64,000 nt of DNA from Zonotrichia leucophrys gambelii (Eukaryota; Chordata; Aves; Passeriformes; Passerellidae), in NCBI RefSeq assembly GCF_028769735.1, contig NC_088186.1:8339001-8403000 (forward strand), written 5' to 3'. The notes below the pieces were generated by a model. The model was not told the origin of the DNA. It saw only the letters and a list, made by a program, of their open reading frames with translations, and made no database searches. Positions 1 to 10,502 of this stretch are shown here, in pieces (within the stretch, counting starts at the first letter, position 1; every line of letters starts with the position of its first letter). Made by a program: the position numbers and the translations under genes.

Positions 1-180
1 GCTCTGGGCACCCTGTGCCAGGGCCTGCCCACCCTCACAGGGCAGAATTTCCTTCTAGTATCCAACCTAACCTGGCCTTCTATCAGTGTGAAACCATTCC
101 CTGTTATCCCATCATTTCATGCCCTTATCAAAAACCCTTCTCCAGCTCTCCTGAAGCCCATTTCAGTATTGAAAGCCTGT
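1..180 (-). mobile_element. CR1 LINE fragment, cut by window edge
   Basis: This is a piece of a CR1 non-LTR retrotransposon 3' region in reverse orientation. The first 60 bases (CTGGGCACCCTGTGCCAGGG, then CCTGCCCACCCTCACAGGG) match the same segment in the longer CR1 copies at 40641 and 53761 almost base for base. After about position 55 the match becomes loose, although AAACCATTCCCTGT still aligns. The 3' terminus of the element lies left of the window. No reverse transcriptase is encoded here. The right boundary is approximate. Confidence 0.8.
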
Positions 181-881
181 GTCCTTCGCTCTCTTGGTCA
201 AATTAACAGCCCTGGCAGCCCCTCCCAGGAAAGGGTTCTGAGTCCTAAGTGGAGAATCTGCCTGACAGAAGTTGAGGGACAGGAACCACCCAGCCTGTGT
301 AGGTTTGGGATAGAACAACGTTCCTTGCCCTAAACCCGTGGTATTTAATTACACTGCCACAAATGTGGAATTAGCCCTCAGGTGTTCTTCCCACCTGGGC
401 TGCAGCTACCTCTGATAACCCAGAGATTAATCCTGACCACAGCAGAAATCACAGAGCAGCCCCTGGGGCTGCTGGAACATTTTGGCTTCGAGCTGAGAGC
501 CCAGGGCTGGTCCAGCCCTGCAGAGTCCTGCCATTCCCAGAAGCAAACCATACACACACATAATATTTATTCACCTTTTTGATCCTTTTTCAGGGGCTTT
601 AAGCCCAGCTCCTGCACAGCAGCACCCCAGGGAGCTCACACAGCTCAGACCCTCCAGTAAAACCCAGTCTGGAGGGTTCAGAGCTCTCAGAGGCAGCACT
701 TATTTGAGAAATTACACATTCCAGTCTCCAGTTCACGAAAGGAACTGATTTTAACCGCGGGGACACCCCGAGCAGGAGCTGCCCAGGATGCGGGAAGCCA
801 CGGGAGCTCCATCCTCCGCTTTTTACACGCCAAACGCACAAATTTAAGGAGCTGCCGCCATCTAGTGGGTCTGATAGACCC
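181..881. other. Single-copy stretch, no feature recognised
   Basis: About 700 bases between a CR1 fragment and a type C LTR. I see no repeat family, no convincing exon and no RNA gene. Reading frames crossing 599-881 on the minus strand run on into the LTR tandem repeat and have no recognisable domain. Confidence 0.5.
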
Positions 882-1807
882 TGTGATAGATGAGTCATGC
901 GATGGTTGACTCTCATCATTAAAAGGCAAATATCATGTATATATGTTAGGAGAAGTTTTATAGATTTATAGTTATGTTTTATCACAAGTAAAAGGCAAAT
1001 ATGCATATATGTTAGGAGAAGTTTTATAAATCTGTAGCTATGTTTTATCACAATTAAAAGGCAAATATGATGTATATATGTTAAGAGAAGTTTTATAGAG
1101 ACATAATTATGTTTTATAAATGTATAGTTATGTTTTGTCATAATTAAATGGCAAATATCATGTATATATGTTAGGAGAAGTTTTATAGATTTATAGTTGT
1201 TTTATCACAATTAAAAGGCAAATATCCTGTATATATGTTAGGAGAAGTTTCATAGATTTATAACTATTGTTTCATCGATTAATAGTTATGTTTTACCACA
1301 ATTAAAAGGCAAATATCCTGTATGTATGTTAGGAGAATTTTTATAGCTCTATAGTTATGTTTTATCACAATTAAAAGACAAATATCCTGTATATATGTTA
1401 AGAGAAGTTTTATAGATTTATAGTTATGTTTTATCACAATGAAAAGGCAAACATCACATATATATGTTAGGAGAAGTTTTGTACACTTACAGTTATTGCC
1501 TTGTGTTGTTGCCTGGGTTTGGGACATTTGGGAGGGTTGGATCATTACTATGGCAACAGCTGACCTCCAAAAAAGCTGTCAGGAAGTGATCTCCAGCCCT
1601 GGACAGGGAGAAGGAATTGATGGACAGAACTTTGCGAGGGCTAAAGGGTTAAAAGGTGAAACCTCCATTGTGTGAGTGAGCACATGATGGGAAAAATCCT
1701 CTGCTCCCAGCGCTGTAATATTGCCTCTATTTTATTTTCTGCTCTATTTTTTGATAGGGTTTTAATAAAACTTCTATATATTTTGGAAGTGAGTCTCTTT
1801 TCTCACA
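882..1807 (+). mobile_element. Solo LTR, type C, with internal tandem expansion
   Basis: The element begins TGTGATAGATGAG and ends TTTTCTCACA. It is flanked by the 4-bp direct repeat ACCC (878-881 and 1808-1811), as expected for a retroviral insertion that left a 4-bp target duplication. A polyadenylation signal AATAAA lies at 1764-1769, just before the U5-like end, and sets the plus orientation. The copy at 62009-62422 shares the start (TGTGACAGATGAG), the segment with GGACAG...GATGGACAGAA-type words and the AATAAAC end, but is only about 414 bp. The extra ~510 bp here comes from tandem copies of an internal ~67-bp unit. No gag, pol or env follows, so this is a solo LTR. The boundaries are well supported by the duplication; the family name is unknown to me. 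Confidence 0.85.
920..1496. repeat. Tandem array of about eight ~67-bp units inside the type C LTR
   Basis: Units start with TAAAAGGCAAATAT at 920, 989, 1055, 1145, 1212, 1303, 1372 and 1440, giving spacings of 69, 66, 90, 67, 91, 69 and 68 bp; the last unit is partial. Each unit continues with TGTATATATGTTAGGAGAAG and then TTTTATAGATTTATAGTTATG. Two units, at 1055 and 1212, carry about 23 additional bases that partly duplicate the TATAGTTATGTTTTAT segment. Because the period is close to a multiple of three, the array produces repetitive open frames on the minus strand, which I treat as artefacts. Confidence 0.92.
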
Positions 1808-2220
1808 ACCCCAATGGGCCCACTGCAGGTCCTGGCACTGCTCCCCTCATCCCAAACCACAGGGGTTTCCCTGCTGGGTTTGTCACCTCTCCAGCATCGC
1901 TGGTGTGACCCCTCACAGCCACCAATAAACCTGAATGGGCTGGGCTGGGCACCTCTCACACCTGCTCCTTAAAGGTGCAAATGCCCTGATTCCCCTGGTA
2001 AGGAATGTGGAATGTGTGGGGCTCAGGGTTTGATGACAATTGTGAGAAAATGATGGAGAAGGCATTTCCTATAATGCCCAAGGAGGATGATGGGTGCTCC
2101 TTTTCCTTGTTTCAGGTTAGGTCCTAGTTGTAATCCCAGGCTGATGGCCTGAGAAGAAGACACAACAGGAAAAACTGCATCTTAAAAAAACAAAGGCCAC
2201 AGGAGGTAATTGTGTTGCTT
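1808..2220. other. Single-copy stretch, nothing recognised
   Basis: About 410 bases between the type C LTR and a CR1 fragment. I see no repeat family, exon or RNA gene in it. Confidence 0.45.
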
Positions 2221-2563
2221 CTAAAATGTGGGATAATCCAGGATCCCTTCTGAGAGAGCCCACAGGAGGGATGGAGAGAGGCTGCTCACAATGGCCTGGA
2301 GGGACAGGACACAGGGAATGGCTCCCACTGCCAGAGGGCAGGGCTGGATGGGATATTGGGAATTATTCCCTGTGAGGGTAGGCAGGCCCTGGCACAGGGT
2401 GCCCAGAGCAGCTGTGGCTGCCCCTGGATCCCTGGCAGTGCCCAAGGCCAGGCTGGGCAGGGCTGGGAGCAGCCTGGGACAGTGGGAGGTGTCCCTGCCA
2501 TGGCAGGGGTGGCACTGGGTGGGCTTTAAGATCCCTTCAAACCACACTATTCTATGAATCATT
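2221..2563 (+). mobile_element. CR1 LINE, 3' end
   Basis: A 5'-truncated CR1 copy in plus orientation. It runs through the typical 3' region (GAGGGTAGGCAGGCCCTGGC, CCCTGGATCCCTGGCAGTGC, CCTGCCATGGCAGGGGTGG) and ends near the avian CR1 terminus ATTCTATGAATCATT. It is the reverse complement of the copies at 40641 and 53761. The left boundary is estimated from the last resemblance to those copies. There is no intact ORF. Confidence 0.9.
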
Positions 2564-3914
2564 GGTCCCCAAAACTGATGTCACCAGAGGAACCCAAACT
2601 CCAGGGCTCCATGGCTGAGTCCAGGTAAGTGTCCCGTTATCCTGGCTAAGCTAGACAGAGTGTAAAATTCTGTGGAATTTTAAAAGAAAGGCAGATGTCA
2701 TGAGAAAAATGGATGTAATTAAGAGACTGTGCTTGGTAGTAGGATTTTAGAGAGAGCTGTATGGAGAGGATGTCAGAGATAAAAGATAAAAGTGCAAGAA
2801 TTATACAGCATAAATATGTTGTTTCTGCTGCAAAAGCAGGTTTTATTTCAGGCAACAACCTGGCTCTGCAGTTTTGTACCAAGTACATCTTGCAAGGGCT
2901 CTGGTGTGAGCCTGAACCCTGCACAGCACGGGCTTATTCAGAGGCTTTGGAGATTTCTTTGTTATCCTGGGAACAAGGAAGAGATTCATTCATTCATTAC
3001 AGGTGAGGAGCTTTAGCTGCAAGTCACAAAATTCAGGAGCTGGTATTGGTGGGACAGAGTATTTCTAACAGGGTAATGTTGGTAATTTTAGGGTATCTCC
3101 TGAAGAGACACATAAAAGGAACTCCAAGGAGTCAGACTAAAGTCACCTCTGCAGCAAATGGAAAATTCCAACAATTTTCAGTTGTGTTGAGTTCAGTGAA
3201 AACCTTGGACAGGCCAGACACCACCAGAGGGACAAGTCAGACCATGCCAGCTGTGCTGGGATACAGTGCTGCCCATTCAGGCAATTAACTAATTAGGGGA
3301 CACCTGCAGATGTCTGGGGACACCACACGGTCTGTTGTGGATTGCCAGGGCTCTCTGGGGTTTTGCTGCAGACATCAGTGCAGTATTGCAGGACAAGGTG
3401 GCTCTTTTGCTGTGGGGTCAGCTGTGTAGTGGAGCTCAGCAGCAGTGCCAGCAGGCTTAGAGTGGCCCTGGTTCTGAGAGGTGTGAAGTTGGCCCCAGGT
3501 TCATGTTGTGGTGGCCTGATAAGCCAAAGGGACGCTTTGACGCCACTGCAGGCACTGAAAATATGAGTCAAAGGGCTGATGCTGCTCCAGGTAGTTGCAG
3601 CTGCATTTGCATGGGTTGTATCCTGAGATTGAAGCTGATTTTGTGGGAGAAAACCCAAAAGCTGCCAGTCTTTTAGCTAGGATTGATTGCATCTTGCTAA
3701 AAGGTGAGTGATAACAGGAACTGCCTGTGCTGACAGCAGACAGCAATTTGGTGATCACTGAGAACAGCACTGCCAGACAGATATTCAATTCCTACCTACT
3801 TCAGAAGGGAAAAACAACCTGAACTTGCTGTAACAGTGTCCAGTGACAGCAGCTGCTTTCTCCTCCCTGATCAGGGTGTCTGTGAGCCTCTGATGGTCTA
3901 TAACCAGCTCACAC
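2564..3914. other. Single-copy stretch, nothing recognised
   Basis: About 1.35 kb with short frames on both strands (for example 3293-3658 minus, 121 codons) but no domain, no consistent exon structure and no repeat I can name. Confidence 0.45.
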
Positions 3915-4000
3915 AAACCTCAGGGCTGTGCAGGGTGGAAAGGACCCCCAGAGATCCCAGTTCCAGTCCCTGTGCCATGGGCAGGACTGGTGCTGGGGGG
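3915..4000 (-). mobile_element. Degenerate CR1 3' fragment
   Basis: The text CAGGGTGGAAAGGACCCCCA, then GAGATCCCAGTTCCAGTCCC and TGCCATGGGCAGGAC, follows the order of a reversed CR1 3' end (GGTTGGAAGGGACC...CATCTAGTCC...TGCCATGGCAGGGAC). It is diverged and has lost the terminal TCACAGAATCAT. It is probably an old copy. Confidence 0.5.
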
Positions 4001-4580
4001 GTAATGGGGATGCTCAAATCACCACCTGGCCTGGGCACTCAATTTTTGGGGTCACACTAAACATTGCCCTAGGGGTTCCCTGCCCTGCAGCTCTCTGGGC
4101 TCTTCCCCCTGTGCCCTCAAGCTTTCTGTGGCTTTGGAAGGCAGAGAGGTTGATGGCACTGCTGCAATTAGGGTGATGCCAGCCCAGATTAAATGACTTC
4201 CCTGATTTGCATGTGTGGTACAATCACCATCTTGCCTCCAAAGCTGATGGAGAAGCTGGGCTGTGCTGGGAGGGAGGGAAGTCCTGGACATGTCCCTGTG
4301 ATGCCTCAGGTGCCCGTGGTTCAGTCCCTTATTGAAGCCCCACAGTTACAGCATTTTATTATTTTTATAACCATGGGATTTTGGTTTCCCATTCCTATTT
4401 ATTAAAAATCTGTGCACAAAAATTTATTAAAAACCTATAACAAACCTAAAAAATTTATAACAGCCTCAGCCTGGCATCACCTGGGCAGGTGCATTTTCCC
4501 CCAGCTGTGGAATCTGTTGCTGGGAATTGTGCAGGGAGGGGACAGGGTATCAGCACACGTAGATGGGGTTGGGAAAATCG
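4001..4580. other. Single-copy stretch
   Basis: About 580 bases of sequence with no repeat, exon or RNA gene that I recognise. It leads into the GGAT-type microsatellite that hosts the next LTR. Confidence 0.4.
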
Positions 4581-4616
4581 AGGATGGATGGATGGACGGA
4601 CGGACAGACAGATGGG
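4581..4616. repeat. GGAT/GGAC/AGAC tetranucleotide microsatellite, left part
   Basis: Imperfect tetranucleotide run: GGATGGATGGATGGACGGAC, then GGACAGACAGATGG. It directly abuts the type A LTR that begins at 4619. A second GGAT run lies just after that LTR at 5037-5054. Confidence 0.85.
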
Positions 4617-4618
4617 TG

Positions 4619-5027
4619 TGTGGCATTCACATTCCCTGAACATGATTTCTTCATCCAGGGTTTTTCTCCTGGGAAACTGAAAAGCCTCAGAGAAAAGGAA
4701 AACAGTTCTTATCTCATTTGCTTCTCCTGTGCTGTGCTCATGTGCAATGTGTTTGGAGATTGTTTACCCACAGGTGATTGTTCCATTGCATTCTGTTAGG
4801 AGTTGTTTTCACTCTTTGGCCAATCAGGGCCAAGCTGTGTCAGGACTCTGGAAAGAGTCAGGAGTTTTCATTATTATCTTTTTAGCATTCTGTAAGTATC
4901 CTTGCTATTCTTTAGTATAGTATAGTATAGTATTCTTTAATATAATATAGTATAATAAAATAATAAATTAGCTTTCTGGGAGCATGGAGTCAGATTCATC
5001 ATTCCTGCCTTTGTCTGGGGGAACACA
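4619..5027 (+). mobile_element. Solo LTR, type A, inserted in a GGAT repeat
   Basis: This aligns along its whole length with the LTR at 59677-60082: TGTGGCATTCACATT start, TTTTCTCCTGGGAA, GCTTCTCCTGTG, GGTGATTGTTCCATTG, the CCAAT-box segment TTTGGCCAATCAGGGCCAAG, GTCAGGAGTTTTCATTATTA, the TAGTATAGTATAG run, AATAAATTAGC and GGAGTCAGATTCATCATTCC. The AATAAA near the 3' end gives plus orientation. I could not read a clean 6-bp target duplication, perhaps because the flanks are tetranucleotide repeat. The exact right end (around 5027) is estimated. There are no internal viral genes. Confidence 0.85.
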
Positions 5028-5344
5028 ATGACTGGTAGGATGGATGGATGGATACTGGTATTACTGGCATGTGCTGTACCACAATTTTCACAAACTCAGC
5101 ACCCCGCACAAACACAAAGGGATAAATTGAGCAGCCCAGGCTTGGTGAGGTCAGGTCAGAATGCTGCACTCTCCAATCATATCCCTTTCCCATCCCTATT
5201 TTCCTTTTTCATCCCTAAGTTCCTACACTCTCAGTGGCCAGGAGGTGGCAAGCTTTGGATTCACATCACTCTCTGCTCCCACTGTGCTCCCAAAGCTGGG
5301 GATTCCCGGGAAGCAAAGGGCTACGGAGCCCACTCTGGTTGGTG
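5028..5344. other. Right part of GGAT repeat, then single-copy DNA
   Basis: Positions 5037-5054 carry GGATGGATGGATGGAT, the continuation of the microsatellite seen at 4581-4616. The rest shows nothing I recognise. Confidence 0.55.
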
Positions 5345-5565
5345 GAATCCTGTGCCCCAGAATCCTCCCTGCCCTGCTGCCCACGCTGGGCTCAGCCCAG
5401 GGCAGGGGCTCAGGGGGTTCAGGAGAGCTCCAGCTTTCACCCCCAGCACCCCCAGGTCCCTCTCCAGGGCTGCTCATCCAAGCCTGGGTTGATCCCAGGG
5501 GTTTTCCTTACCCAGGTGCAGCACCCTGAGCTTGGTCTTGCTAAACCTCAAGAGGCTGATATGGC
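5345..5565 (-). mobile_element. CR1 LINE fragment, upstream part of the 3' region
   Basis: Reversed CR1 sequence from further upstream than the usual 3' tails. The words CCTGCCCTGCTGCCCACGCT (also at the inner end of the copy at 53761), CACCCCCAGCACCCCCAGGT, CTCTCCAGGGCTGCTC, CAAGCCTGGGTTGATCCCAG and TTACCCAGGTGCAGCACCCT, then CTTGGTCTTGCTAAACCTCA, follow the order I know from avian CR1 near the end of its second ORF. That pattern is established for CR1. The boundaries are approximate and no frame is intact. Confidence 0.75.
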
Positions 5566-7089
5566 ACTTATGGAGTGTGGCTCAGGTTGCCTCAAACACA
5601 CATTCAACAAAAACACCATGCCAAAAATCACATTTACACACTCCTGCTGCTTGCATCATCCAAAGTGAGGAGGAAAAAATACCATTTATCTTCTTTTCCT
5701 GCCTCTAACCCACTGCAAGCTGCTGATCACATCACTGAACACAGGAGAGCAACTGGAGACACTTGAAAATATTAGTACAGCCTTGTGTGCACTGGGGGGT
5801 GCATAATTGCATTTATTGCATGGTCAGTAAAGCCTACAGCCCAGGCTGCTCTTCTTCCCTTCCTGCAGCCGCAGAATTTATTTTCCTTCAATCTTCATCC
5901 TTTCCCTAACTCTGTGAAATCTTTCCCAGGTGGAAGATGTATTTAAATACACAATTGGAAGAGAAAAGCAGGGCAGACCAAAGGTCTGCTAACAGGGAAT
6001 CACCCTTTGGATTGAAAATACACCAGTATGGGGCAACTTTCACAGGAGCTGCTCCAACCATCCCAGCCTGAGAGCTGGGGTTATTCATGGCAGCACGGCA
6101 CGGGCTGTTAATTGTATGAGACACTCGGGAGCAGCCCTGGCAGCCCTCCAGCAGCTCTCACATTCCCTCCTGTGCCTGGAGGGCTCCCTGCCGCCTCTCT
6201 TGCCACACACAGCAGCGTGTGAGCCAGAGGAAACAGCATCACCCAGGGGCTCAGGGTGCCACAGGCCCTCCTCTGCCCCAGGATACCCGGAGCAGCTGCG
6301 CGGGCCGAAGCAGAGACATCCTGTGCATCTCGGGGCAGCAATTATCAACCAAAAACCCGAGAAACTGGGAACTTCCCTGTGCAGTGAACAGGAGGATTTA
6401 ATTAAAATGCCCAGGACGCCTTTCCACAGGCAGGGATTGCTGTCAGCATCTCCCTGCACTTTGGTGGGCCCAGAACCACAGGGATACAGGGAATGAGGAG
6501 CCAGATCCCAACATCTGGCACTGCCTGCAGTGAAAGACACACCCCAAGCCTCTGGAGGGGATTTCTGACAGCTGTGACACAAAACCATGGAGTTCTCTTC
6601 AAAGTGGGACCAGATCACTCCTATTTGCCAGCCTAGAAGTGGTGTCCAGGAGCTGAAACCAGCTCCTGAAGTGCTCTGAATTTTATAGACTAAGCCAAAT
6701 GACTTCATGGTAAAGTAGCATTTGATTCCTGTATGAAATATTACAGGATGCCATTTTGGTAATTTCCTCCTTGCTTGATCATGATAACACAGTCCCTGAG
6801 GCACTGGGGAGGCAGAGAAAATGTGCCAAGTGGGGGAGATGGAAATGGGAGAGTCGCCAGCAAAACAAAACATCATTAAGGAAACGGAGTTAGAGAGAGA
6901 TTGTTGTGTGATAGGGAAGGGTTTGTCTTATTCTCCATCCATCACTTGGAGTCGGAAGTGATAATATTTTTTTTAAAGCTTGGAAGCAGTTTTGGGGTCT
7001 GCTTTGAACCAGCTCCTAAGCTCACCCTGGAAACCCCTTCCTCTCTAAAGTTCTAAATGAAACAGCAACAATAATAAATATAAAGAGAC
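5566..7089. other. Single-copy stretch with a long but unsupported minus-strand frame
   Basis: About 1.5 kb. A 263-codon frame at 6085-6876 on the minus strand is the longest in the window. Its translation is rich in Cys, Ser, Gly and Pro, has no motif I recognise, and I see no splice sites or partner exon that would support it. I do not call it a gene. Nothing else is recognised. Confidence 0.45.
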
Positions 7090-7604
7090 TGTTACTGTTA
7101 GGTCAGGTGTGACACATACATACACGGGATTAGGGTTTAAGAAGAAAAAGTTTTTATTCTGTGTGTTCTCCAGCTTTTTTTCTTAACAAAACATGATATT
7201 AAGTCATCAACTACATCACAATAATTTATTATATTCATTGGTGCAAAGCAATTAGTGTCAATATAATTGGCAAAAGTTTTACAGAAATATAGCAAGGCAC
7301 GTATACACATCTACTTATGCACGTAGTCTTGTTGCCCTGATTTTGTAAGTTTTTCTAAGCCTTCTGATGGTGACATTCTTGTAACAAACTTTCTCACACA
7401 CTTTCTGTAAATAAATTATTGTTTTGCATTCTTTTATGGAGGAGAAGAAATTTGATGGACTGTTGGTTTGTCCAGTGTCATTGGAGAGGTGGCACTGTCA
7501 CCCTCCAACCCACTGACACTTTTGGAAATCTATAAATGTTGGAGTCAGAAAATAAACTTCCCTTTTTCCACCTTGAGAACAGCCGTGTGGTGTTTAAAAT
7601 ATTA
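7090..7604 (+). mobile_element. Probable LTR (passerine type, unnamed)
   Basis: I recognise this stretch as a repeat common in songbird genomes: GGTTTAAGAAGAAAAAGTTT, AACAAAACATGATATTAAGT, CTACATCACAATAATTTATT, TTCTTGTAACAAACTTTCTC, AGGTGGCACTGTCACCCTCC, and TTGGAGTCAGAAAATAAACT near the end, where AATAAA acts as a likely polyadenylation signal in plus orientation. That recognition is from memory. Within this window there is only one copy and I could not read a target duplication, so both boundaries are estimates. Confidence 0.55.
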
Positions 7605-9834
7605 AAAAATCAGGGTGACACTTCACATCCAACAGGGTGGAGCTCAGGGACGACACAGGGCAGAGAACAGAGAGCTTCAGACTCCTTCTTGCCTGGATCA
7701 TCCCCATCCTTCAGGGTGTTATTCAAGAAGGGATTTATGGTGAGTTTAGTGAAGCGTGCTAGAAATCTGGCATTGCCTCTTGGGGCTCTGGCTGCTCCAG
7801 CTTTGCTCCTAACACAGCAATTTTTATAGGAAATCAGGAACTCATTTAGCAGCTTTAGGTGGGTGTTTCAGAAAGAGAAGTGGAACTGCTGGGTTAAGCT
7901 GCAGGAGTTATGGGATCTGGGATACTGGTGCTGAGGGACCTGACCACGAGCAGGGGGGTTTATATATACAAACTTTACAGGAAGGGCCTGGCTGGGGAGC
8001 TGGGATGGAAGAGGGCAATTCCTGCAGCACAGCTTCCCACAGTAACCCTGCATTGACTTGGAGGTGGTCCATGAGAAAGCAAAAACGTGGTGAGATCACA
8101 GCCCCAGCTGAGCTGATAGGGAAGAGGGAATCCTTCCCCAGCTGGAGGCTGATCTATACATGTAAATATGTGAAGTCACAGCTTCCATTAACGTCTGTCC
8201 ATCTTGGCATGGCACAGCTGCTCTCAGCCCCAGTGATTCACAGGATTGACCCTGATTTCAGCAGCCAGGGAGAATTTGGATCTTACCTTAGCAACTGGCA
8301 GCATGGAAATTATGGACCAAGCAGACAAAAATGTTGGGGGAGGATGTGTGCAAGAAACAGTTTGGGAGTTTAGGAAAATATCCAGCCTCCCACCAAGTTG
8401 CTATGGGATAATTAATGAAGGCCTCATTCTCTCCATTTTTTGCTTCCAATCTTCCCCTCCCCAGGGCCATGAGCTATCACCAAAGAACGTTTGGGCTTGG
8501 CGTGGTGGGTTAGCAGTGATGGATGGCTGCAGAGGAGCAGCCTTGGAACCCCTCTCACCTCCCCCTGTAGGAAATGAGTCACAGCACAGGGGGCCAAAAT
8601 GCAGGTACAGAGGGACCCAAGGCTCCTTGTTGGTGTCACCTGGCCCATGGGACAGCCACAGTGGGACAGGAGAGATGCCATGCAGGCACCAGCCCCTGTT
8701 TGACACCTCCTGGCTGTTTTGTGGGAGCTGATGGATCACCTGCCAGGCTGCTCACGCCACTCCAGCTGGCAGAACTCCTCAGCTGGAAGCACCACACATC
8801 AAAAGAGACAGGAAAATCAGCTGGAGCAGCTCCAAAGCAAAGAGAAAGGAGTGATCCGAGCCCTGGAGAATGTGACCTGTGATGAAAGATGGAACAGACT
8901 CGCTCCATTTAAGCCTGGAGAAGGCAAAGGGGAAGATGTGATAACAGTGCTCAAATATGTGGAAGGGAATTGCAAAACGAGAGGAATAAAGTGTTTCCTG
9001 AATAATTTAGGGAAGCTGTGGATTTGCCAAGGCTGCAGTTTCCGAGCAGGTTGGGCTGTAATCAGAGAGCAGTTTGGATATAGCAAATTCAGCCCTGAGC
9101 ATGGGGCTGGTTAAACCATTCCTTGAGGTATCTTTCAGATTTTTCTATGATGTGTAATTTAAAAAAATATTTTTTCTATTGCTCCAAGTGAAGAACACAG
9201 AAGAAACAAACCCAGCAACAACAGTTAACATGGGCAAAACAACCAGATACTTAGAGTTGAAAGACAGCAATACCCAAAGTATCATCATAAAATTGTATTT
9301 TTTTAATGGAACCTGCAACTTAACCATCAGATCAAAACATATAAAGGGTTATTTGTGGGGTGACTTGAGGCTGGGACTAAGGGGAAATTAATGTTCCACT
9401 CATTCATTTTAGAAATATCCTCATTAGTAATTGCCCCATTTATAGTCAAAAGAAAACAGTGCACTCAAATTCCTGGCAGCAAAACACTTCCCTCGCTCTA
9501 GATAAATATTGATATTGGCCGTAAGTCAGTTTACAAAAAGAAATGGAAAGAAAACAACAGCTCTGGTGATGCCTGTCAGGCTTTGAAGCATCTTTTGAGA
9601 AACTGTTTGGTGAATATCGTTGTGCACAACACGAAGACAAAACTATTCATTATGAATAGTCTGGTGTGAGGAATTCAGGAGAAGGACCCTGTGGAACTGG
9701 GATGTGCCTCAGCCCCTGGCCCAGCACAGGCAGCAAAACTCCCACAAAAAATCAATCTTCAGCCCGGTTCAGCAGAGCTCTGTGAGTGCTTTCCGTTTCC
9801 AGAATTGAAGCCTGGCCTTTGGCTGGGAAGTTGT
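7605..9834. other. Single-copy stretch, nothing recognised
   Basis: About 2.2 kb with many short overlapping frames on both strands (up to 161 codons at 8246-8731) but no domain and no consistent exon structure. No repeat family is recognised. Confidence 0.45.
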
Positions 9835-10088
9835 GGAGATTGAGAGTGGAAATGTGGGGCAAAGCAGAGGGATTCTTCCCTGTGAGGGTGGGCAGGCCCT
9901 GGCACAGGGTGCCCAGAGCAGCTGTGGCTGCCCCTGGATCCCTGGCAGTGCCCAGGGTCAGTTTGGATGGATCCTGGAGCAACCTGGGACAGTGGGAGGT
10001 GTCCCTGCCATGGCAGGGGTGGGATGAGATGGGCTTGAAGGTCCCTTCCAACCTAAACCATCCCATGATTGCATTACACAATTCTATG
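9835..10088 (+). mobile_element. CR1 LINE, 3' end
   Basis: Plus-oriented CR1 tail closely matching the copy at 2221: CCCTGTGAGGGTGGGCAGGC, CAGAGCAGCTGTGGCTGCCC, GGGACAGTGGGAGGTGTCCC, GGTCCCTTCCAACCTAAACC, ending ACAATTCTATG. It is 5'-truncated, and the left limit is where the similarity fades. Confidence 0.9.
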
Positions 10089-10444
10089 GGCTGTGACTTC
10101 ACAGACACTGGTCCTTTGGAAAGTTGAAATGCATAAAATTCCAAGCAACATCAAGTTCAATTAACTTTAACACAAGAAAAAGAAAGTGCCTTTCTTCCAA
10201 ACAGAAAAGAAGGATGAATGCTGAGGTGATTATTTACCATGTATTATTTGGCACTGGCACTTCATTTGTCAGGCATGTCTGGCAGCTTTCACTTGTGAGA
10301 TATGGGAAATAGCTGCAAAGAAAATAGAAATGGCTCAAATCCTCCAGAAGCTCACTGCAAACTAATCCCAGGTCCTCAATCATGGTGGCTTGTAAAAGTC
10401 TGAGTCTTCTGTTCCCAGCTCTACTCCTTTTACAGAATGAACTA
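10089..10444. other. Single-copy stretch, nothing recognised
   Basis: About 355 bases between two CR1 fragments. I see no repeat family, exon or RNA gene in it. Confidence 0.4.
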
Positions 10445-10502
10445 ATCACAGAAGAAACTAGGTCAGAAAACTCTTCTGAGATCATCAAGTCCAACCTTTC
10501 TG
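10445..10502 (-). mobile_element. Degenerate CR1 3' tip
   Basis: ATCACAGAAGAAACTAGGTC followed by GAGATCATCAAGTCCAACC is the reversed terminal 60 bases of a CR1 element (ATCACAGAATCACTAGGTTG...AGATCATCAAGTCCAACC). It is short and diverged. Confidence 0.6.

Noticed and set aside
920..1496. Regular repeat spacing considered as a CRISPR-like array
   Set aside because: The units are contiguous without unique spacers, and the genome is a vertebrate one.
599..1545. Repetitive minus-strand frames (180 and 88 codons) with a recurring Lys-His-Asn-Tyr ... Leu-Leu-Thr-Tyr-Ile pattern
   Set aside because: They are translations of the 67-bp AT-rich tandem units inside an LTR. The period near 66 keeps the frame open; there is no start context, domain or relative.
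6085..6876. Longest open frame of the window, 263 codons, minus strand
   Set aside because: No recognisable domain, composition biased to Cys/Ser/Gly/Pro, no splice or promoter support. A frame of this length is expected occasionally in GC-richer non-coding DNA.
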